A stretch of 48,167 nt of DNA from Asparagopsis taxiformis (lineage: Eukaryota; Rhodophyta; Florideophyceae; Bonnemaisoniales; Bonnemaisoniaceae). The stretch covers positions 1-48,167 of the forward strand of contig JALQPE010000872.1 of assembly GCA_030407315.1 (NCBI GenBank). Reading direction: 5' to 3'. The translations under genes and the position numbers were made by a program. Each line of letters begins with the position of its first letter. Position 1 is the stretch's first letter. Below the pieces are notes generated by a model. That model was not told where the DNA came from. It made no database searches and saw only the letters and a list, made by a program, of their open reading frames with translations. Shown here piece after piece: positions 41,801 to 48,167 of the stretch.

Positions 41801-44800
41801 CTAGCCGTCGGAAAATTCTTCTTCGTCTTCGTCCTCATCATAATCAGGATCTCCCGGCAGAATAGGCATGAACGGGACCCCACCAATTGTGTAGTCTATA
41901 GGCTTGCGTTCTGGCTTGCGTTCTGCCGTCTTCATCCGCATCATTCCGAGCTGCCCTGTCTTCGGCCTACGATCTTTCTTGACCGGGATGGGAACAACTG
42001 TCTTGTGGCGAACATTGACAGGTCCCGGTTGACTTTGCCTGGCAGACCGGCGCGGAGCATTGGGGATTACTTCTTCTTCGAATCCCAACCGCCTGATGAA
42101 ACCAAACGAAACATTGTCGGGAATCGGATACGACGCATTCCTGAAATACGTGTGATACCTCGTTGTCGTGTGTGACACAACTCTGTCGACATGCCCTGCC
42201 CCGGCATGTTGTACATGGCCGTGACCGATGAAGACTGAACGTGGCGGAACGATTACCTTCTTCAGCTTCATCGTCTTGGCGTACATATCTAATTCCAGCG
42301 CTTTGGAAAAGACGTACTTGTGGGACCCTGGACACACCCAGATAGGGAATGGGTCATCTCCGTTGGCAATAACAAAGTAACCCGGAAGTTGATCTTTGCG
42401 GTCGCGAGGAGGAACAGGGAAATCATTGTGTGGGACCTGCCGAGGACACCCCTTTCCCGTTATCAAAAACCGTCCCCCAGATGCCGGCATGACAAGTTTT
42501 TCTCCCGGTAAACCGCACTCCTCCAGCCCTATCAGCCGGAAAAGGATTCCCAACCACACATCCAGCAGGGCTCGCCGCGTCACAAACTTGAACCGGTCGG
42601 TACGCGACTCGTCGTTCTCGGCATAGTCAACCAGGCAGTGGCGCGTAGACGTGAAGCGAGCCCTCCCCTCATTCCGGTTCTTCTCATCTGTTTCATCGTC
42701 CCCTGTATTGACAATGGGACTCCACAGCTGCCGGTTCCCAGGGTCCTTGTGCACCTCCTCCCCCTCCCACGTTCCCAAAAAGTACCGAAACAATTCCTGG
42801 TTAGGAATTTCTTCCATGAGACCCAAGTCAAATGGGAACTTGTCCGACGCATCGAGGTAGCTTACATCCGCGAAATTGTGCATCACCGTATACCCTCGCT
42901 CGTTGATTTCCGTTCGGCAATTGTGGAAGTACGCCATACCAGTGCCGGCCTCATACGAATCCTTTCAGCTTGTAGACATTCGCGCAACTTGGGCGAAGTC
43001 CAGCCTCGAGGGTAGAAACGTCGATGTAGGCTCACACATCGCCTTGGCAGCCATCTTCCACGCTGCGAAAAACATCGGATAGATGGTGTCGATCTCGAAA
43101 ACAAGATGACGAGCCCGATGTTGTTCCGGAATATGCAGCCCCTCAAACACAGGGTCCATCGCCACTTGCTTCAAATACCTCACCTCTCTGCCCTCCTCAT
43201 CGATTTCCACACTCTCCAATAACAACCTGAGCTCAATCGGGGGCAGACAGCCAACCCTCACCGATGCGATGACGTCCGCGGGACGCTGCGCCAGATGATG
43301 CCCTTCGGCTCGGTCTTTGACTTCGAAATCGTCGGGAAGAGATGGCATACGGTCGTCGAACAGGAGGTCGTGTTCAGAAGGAGAGTCACGAACGATGTAA
43401 TCGTCTTCATCGACTTCGACTCCTTCCGGAACAGTGAGTGTAATTGTCACTTCGCGGACCCCCTTGCTTTTGACATGGCCCTCATCTGCACTGTTGTTTT
43501 CTTCCTCGTCCGAAACGTTATGGACAGATTCTTGGTTGGAGGGAGTCGCACCAGCACGTTGGTTATCTTGGGGGACAATCTCAACGGCAGAATCGGGGGA
43601 ACGGGCGGAGTCTTCGTCAACCTCATCACCGGAAACAGTGGCTTGTTGTTGATCGGTGGGTTTATCAACAACGGCCTGCTCTTCTTCCCCGGCGGATTGT
43701 TGTACCACAACCGGCTCTTCTTCCTCGAGGCGTGTGCTCCCCGTCGAGCGAAGTCGCTGTGAACGGCGGCGGATGCCATGCGAAGCAGGCTCATGTTCGA
43801 CATTGCGCTGCTTCTTGTGAGTGAGTCTCACATTGGCAGCAGAAGGGCGGCGTTTGCGTCGAGCCTTAGTCTTCTTCTTCAATGTCGGATTGAAAAACTC
43901 TTTCAAGTTCGTTTCCAAATCCTGTAAACGCGTGGTTCTCCGTCGCATTCGAACCTCACTGCTCCGGTCGTCCCCTCTATACATTGCAATGGCATTGGTG
44001 AGATGCCATTGCAACTCCTTCGGCTGCTTAACCGACCCAATTGCCATCTCTGTGCTCAGAAATGACTTGCGCATAATACTCTTTGGGCGCCCAAACGCAG
44101 CGTACAGAGAATTTGCTATTGCAGTCACGCGACGGACGTATGTATAGAAGTCGTTCACGTCAAAGCGTCCATCCGGACGTCCACCATGAGCAGGGTTCAA
44201 GTACTCCGAAAGACCACGCAAGACGAAGACAAAGTTTTCTTCCAGCAACTCGCGCACTATCTTGTGGTCCAGGTGCGTTATCCCAATCTCGTTGCGGCGC
44301 TCAGAATTGTTCAGCTTACGCAACACTTCGTCGAGAACAGGATGCTTCAGCGTTGCTATAGCCAAACGTGTCCACCGCCGGGCCGTGTTCGTTGAATTCA
44401 TCATCCCCATGAACTGCGCCTCGAACAATGTTCGGATGACATCAGACTCACGCAAGTCGCCAGCGTTTTCCACGTTATTTGCAACAGCAATCGTACGGAT
44501 GAACTGCTGGATGGACGACAAGATTCGAACCAGGGAGCGCTCCGTCAGTTGCGTCCCAGTCGTATGGTTCGACTCTGCACTCTTGTGGATGATCTCATGA
44601 GGCTGAAGATCACTGTCGTCCTTGCGGCGAAGGTAGTACACATCCAGAGGCTGAGTAACCCAGCGCAAGCGGTTTGCGTCCTGTGGCAGCTTGGTTCTGT
44701 GCATACGGGTGAGGCGCGTGAAGTCATCGGCAATGCTATGCATAGCATTGAGACGATGCAGTCCGTCGATCACGGTCACGTTCGCATTGGCATGGAATTT

Positions 44801-45775
44801 GCCATTCTGGAACAGACGCGTGTCGGCGGGCAGATGCGTGTTCTGCGACCTCAGCACCGTCACAGTGATACGCGAAGAGCTCACATACCCCACAGCCAAC
44901 ATATTGTTGCGCAGGTCCTCCACGTGGTCTTCTTTCACATCCCGAAGGGTCACGGCCGGTTCCACTAGCTGCCTCACCAACACAGTCGCTCCTTCTCCGA
45001 CGTAATCCGACGTCACAAACTTGGGCACCGTAATTTGCGTCCCCTGCTGCTCACGAATGCTCTCCGCCACCTCCGGTTCGTCGTCCACCTCGGTTACGTC
45101 CTGCGTAGTAGCTTCGGTGACGTTGGAGCGAGCAGGGTGCTTCGTGCCTCCCGAAACCGGGACGGAGCGTGCTGGATGCTTCGTGCCTCCACTGGAGGGT
45201 CTTGCAGAGCGAGCAGGGCGCTTCGTGCCTCCCGAAACCGGAATGGAGCGTGCTGGATGCTTCGTACCCCCCGAACCAGTGATTTCGCCTGCTGGACCGG
45301 TACTGGGCATCTGTCCCGAGCTGGCCTGGTTCGTCGCTGCGTTGAAGTTTGACGCTGCAGCAGGGGTACGAATGTCGCTAGGGCCATCCTCCGCAGCGGG
45401 GCGCATCATCCGAGTATCCCAAGGGTAAAACGCCGCGGCGTATGCTCCACCCATCGTCTCCGGCGGTCCCTCGGCGCCATCAAACATGTACGGGAACGGG
45501 AGGTCCTTGAACTTGTCCTTAGTCGCAATGTTGCGCACGACGATATAGTCGGCCTCGTCGGTTTCCGGCAGCTTGTGGTTGTGCAGCGTGCGCGGAAGGC
45601 CAACATCGCCACCAGCAGTGCTCACCGAAGCCGTCCCAATATGCACAGCCGCACCGTCCACGTCCGCAAACAAATTGACATCGACGCCGCGCTTGAGTCC
45701 GCGCGACTCCGCTGACGCGCTCACTTGATCGCCGCAAACCGTTGAAAACAAACTGCTGAAATGCGTATCCGCCAT
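41801..45775 (-). CDS. Gene A: large protein with ParB-like and 2OG-Fe(II)-dioxygenase-like domains
   Basis: The frame is 1,324 codons from MADTHFSS (complement of 45773-45775) to a TAG at 41801, with one internal TGA at codon 937. The stop arises between a missing base near 43018 and an extra base near 42963 relative to the left copy. The two indels cancel, so both halves share one frame. Residues ~169-217 hold four GGTKHPARS-type basic repeats. Residues ~245-345 resemble the ParB/sulfiredoxin domain, ending VTVIDGLHRLNAM (D337, R341), close to the D-G-H-H-R-L motif of ParB. Residues 633-644 are an NLS-like Lys/Arg cluster, followed by an acidic region. Residues ~1095-1220 look like a double-stranded beta-helix dioxygenase: H1116-N-D1118, VCPGSH, H1190 and R1206, the order of metal and 2-oxoglutarate ligands in PhyH/TET-like enzymes. 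It probably acts on DNA or chromatin, by inference. Confidence 0.8.
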
Positions 45776-46115
45776 GGTTGTTGAGTTGGAAAGGAAAAGA
45801 GATGGTTGACGTTGACGTATTCGAGTGATGTGGATGGTATGTTTCACGTTGAAGAATGGTCGTGAACGCCAATCGCTGGAAATAATAACACAATACAACC
45901 GAAATTTTGTTAGGTACACACCTATCGTGACCGCTGGAATGCAAGACAGGCAATCGAGATGTGAGTGTCCGTTCGGAACGGGCCCGAGTCGGGCTCTCGA
46001 AACCTGACGAGGTGGCGTGAAGCAGGCAGTGTCCTTGATGTGTAATGTGTTAAAATTACAGCTGTCAAGCTAGGCGGCTTTTGGGGCGGCTGCGAGCACC
46101 CCTTTATCCGGGGAA
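45776..46115. other. 5' flank of gene A, right copy
   Basis: Matches 3925-4266 of the left block almost exactly. No gene is seen. Confidence 0.6.
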
Positions 46116-46326
46116 CACCCTGATTTGAGTTAAAATTTGGGCTATTCTCAAAAACATGCACATGTGAACATGTTTTTGAGATGGGGGTGTGCCGTACGGC
46201 ACAATCGACCCGCCCAAATCGTTGATTTTTGCAAGATTTTTTGTGCCCGAAATTTTAGAATTTCTGGGCTGGCCAGCAGTGCATCTGAGCTGGACATCCA
46301 CCGGACGTCCATTTCAGGTTGGTCGT
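46116..46326 (+). repeat. Palindromic satellite, copy I
   Basis: Full core with both palindromes, at the same place relative to gene A as copy A in the left block. Homology to the left block continues to 46517. Confidence 0.85.
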
Positions 46327-46517
46327 GTGCTGCCTACATCCACGCATTGCAGCAACTAAGCAGGCGGGTTCACTACTAATATAAAGTGCACGGAATATGA
46401 GTAACGTGATGGGTGAGTAGTGTTTGTGTTGAGGGAGTAAGGCGGGACCATTATGAAACACGGAAGAAGATGCGTACCTAGCATAACTTAGGCTTGAAGC
46501 CTGGAATCGACCCATCT

Positions 46518-47350
46518 TTCTTGATGGCATACATCAAGAATGTTTCCTTCGTTATCGCCATGTGACCCTCTCCGTACGCCAACTTCATCGACTCCTTGCT
46601 CATATCAGAGTACACAACAGTTCCGTAGTATGCACATACTTCGTCGCCAACATTAAAGGTCTGTTCAGCGAAGAGCCCTCTTCCTGCATTTGGATGCTTA
46701 ATCAGCGATGGTCGAACGCTCAATTTTTTCGCAACACAATCGTGTGCCCGCATCACGCGAGGGTTTTCAGTTTGCAACCAGCGGCGCAGGGAAGGTGGCC
46801 AATAATGTACCGGTTTTTCCATGTGCTCGTGCGACGCAATCGACTCTGGGCACAGCTGCCAGAGGTACTGCCGAATACATTTCGGGAACCTCTGGTACAG
46901 GGGAAGGCCAGGTGGGGGTTCGATGATCCTGCGTTCCCTCTGTGTACGCATCGTGAGAGAGGGGGACGCCAAGAACTTCTCAGCACTCTGTTTCGCTTCT
47001 GTCGTGACCCTCATGTCAGTGTTGTTTGAAAGAATTACACGTGACATGACTGCACACAGCTTTGGAAGCGATCGTGCCACACACAATTTGTCCATGTCAC
47101 TGCCGACGAAAACACGGTGCTCAGGCAAGCTCATAGCTGCTTTTCCCGTTGCGAAAGTGCCAGAGAATGGATCGAAAACAATATCACCAGGCTGTGAATG
47201 CTGGCTGATCAACTCCATCATGAGAGCGACGCTCTTCTGCTCTGCACGAACGCTGACCGTAGCACCGGTTGTGCTCCTTCTCCGCCACACCATCTCATTC
47301 GAATCGATGGCGGGCATATTGATGGTGACGTTGCACCACGCCGGGTACGT
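46518..47350 (-). pseudogene. Gene B fragment (methyltransferase motif I to mid-SET), cut at both ends
   Basis: It aligns with 5897-6727 of the left copy, mostly by substitutions. One uninterrupted frame carries GDIVFDPFSGTFATGKAA, FVGSDMD, the linker RRIIEPPPGLPLYQRFPK and the start of SET (NAGRGLFAEQTFNVGDEVCAYYG), which proves the methyltransferase-SET fusion. At the 3' side the sequence jumps from left-copy position ~5897 to ~4663, deleting the rest of SET and two satellite copies. The frame runs out at 46478 through unrelated sequence. At the 5' side the telomere array begins inside the gene at 47350, so motif IV (DPPYN) and the N-terminus are absent. Confidence 0.88.
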
Positions 47351-48167
47351 TAGGGGATTTTTTTTAGGATTTTTTTAGGGGATTAGGGATTAGGGGATTA
47401 GGGGATTTTTTTTTAGGGGATTTTTTAGGGGATTAGGGGATTAGGGGATTTAGGGGATTTTTTTTTTAGGGGATTTTTAGGGGATTTAGGGGATTAGGGA
47501 TTAGGGGATTTTTTTTAGGGGATTAGGGGATTTAGGGGATTAGGGGATTAGGGGATTAGGGGATTAGGGGATTTAGGGGATTAGGGGATTAGGGGATTAG
47601 GGGATTAGGGGATTAGGGGATTAGGGGATTAGGGGATTAGGGGATTAGGGGATTAGGGGATTAGGGGATTAGGGGATTAGGGGATTAGGGGATTAGGGGA
47701 TTAGGGGATTAGGGGATTAGGGGATTAGGGGATTAGGGGATTAGGGGATTAGGGGATTAGGGGATTAGGGGATTAGGGGATTAGGGGATTAGGGGATTAG
47801 GGGATTAGGGGATTAGGGGATTAGGGGATTAGGGATTAGGGATTAGGGGATTAGGGGATTAGGGGATTAGGGGATTAGGGGATTAGGGGATTAGGGGATT
47901 AGGGGATTAGGGGATTTAGGGGATTAGGGGATTAGGGGATTAGGGGATTAGGGGATTAGGGGATTAGGGGATTAGGGGATTAGGGGATTAGGGGATTAGG
48001 GGATTAGGGGATTAGGGGATTAGGGATTAGGGGATTAGGGGATTAGGGGATTAGGGATTAGGGGATTAGGGATTAGGGGATTAGGGGATTAGGGGATTAG
48101 GGATTAGGATTAGGGGATTAGGGGATTAGGGGATTAGGGGATTAGGGGATTAGGGGATTAGGGGATT
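47351..48167 (+). repeat. Telomere repeat array, unit TTAGGGGA
   Basis: About 817 bases to the window edge, overwhelmingly TTAGGGGA, with occasional TTAGGGA and TTTAGGGGA variants. The first ~200 bases are irregular, with T-runs of up to nine. The G-rich strand runs toward the end, as expected for a right-hand chromosome end. Confidence 0.95.

Noticed and set aside
1..48167. tRNA, rRNA or riboswitch genes
   Set aside because: I looked for cloverleaf-like hairpins and conserved rRNA segments and saw none I could support.

Overview
This is the end of a eukaryotic nuclear chromosome. The last ~817 bases (47351-48167) are a telomere array of the 8-base unit TTAGGGGA, with the G-rich strand running 5'->3' to the right edge. 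The genes have signal peptides, TATA boxes, AATAAA signals and at least one ordinary spliceosomal intron. The mobile elements are eukaryotic: a Ty3/Gypsy chromovirus, a DIRS-type remnant and a Plavaka-like DNA transposon. The source lineage cannot be fixed by reading alone. Short secreted proteins, scarce introns and ~50% GC would suit an intron-poor alga such as a red alga, but that is a weak inference.

Layout. (1) 1-9.3 kb: subtelomere-type block with two genes on the minus strand. Gene A (1-3924, broken) has a ParB-like domain and a C-terminal 2OG-Fe(II)-dioxygenase-like domain. Gene B (5582-8782, broken) joins a beta-class DNA methyltransferase (DPPYN motif) to a SET domain. (2) 9.3-11 kb: Gly-rich tandem repeat and satellite copies. 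(3) 11.2-16.6 kb: Plavaka-like transposase tail-to-tail with a coiled-coil protein. (4) 17.2-18.3 kb: an array of apparent microexons. (5) 18.6-19.9 kb: minisatellites and a 381-bp repeat. (6) 19.9-26.3 kb: a LamG-like gene remnant split by a complete LTR retrotransposon with apparently identical LTRs. (7) 28.7-35.1 kb: three small secreted-protein genes. (8) 36.2-38.3 kb: DIRS remnant (RNase H plus tyrosine recombinase). (9) 39.35-39.73 kb: the 381-bp repeat again, inverted. (10) 41.0-47.35 kb: second, better preserved copy of the gene A/gene B block in the same orientation, cut by the telomere inside gene B.

The most unusual content is the gene A/gene B pair. A ParB-like/dioxygenase protein sits beside a DNA-methyltransferase-SET fusion, the pair occurs twice near a chromosome end, and both copies lie among a ~390-bp satellite rich in palindromes. 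The domain content suggests a DNA- and chromatin-modification module. That role is inferred from domains only. The left copy differs from the right mostly by single-base indels, so some breaks could be assembly errors.
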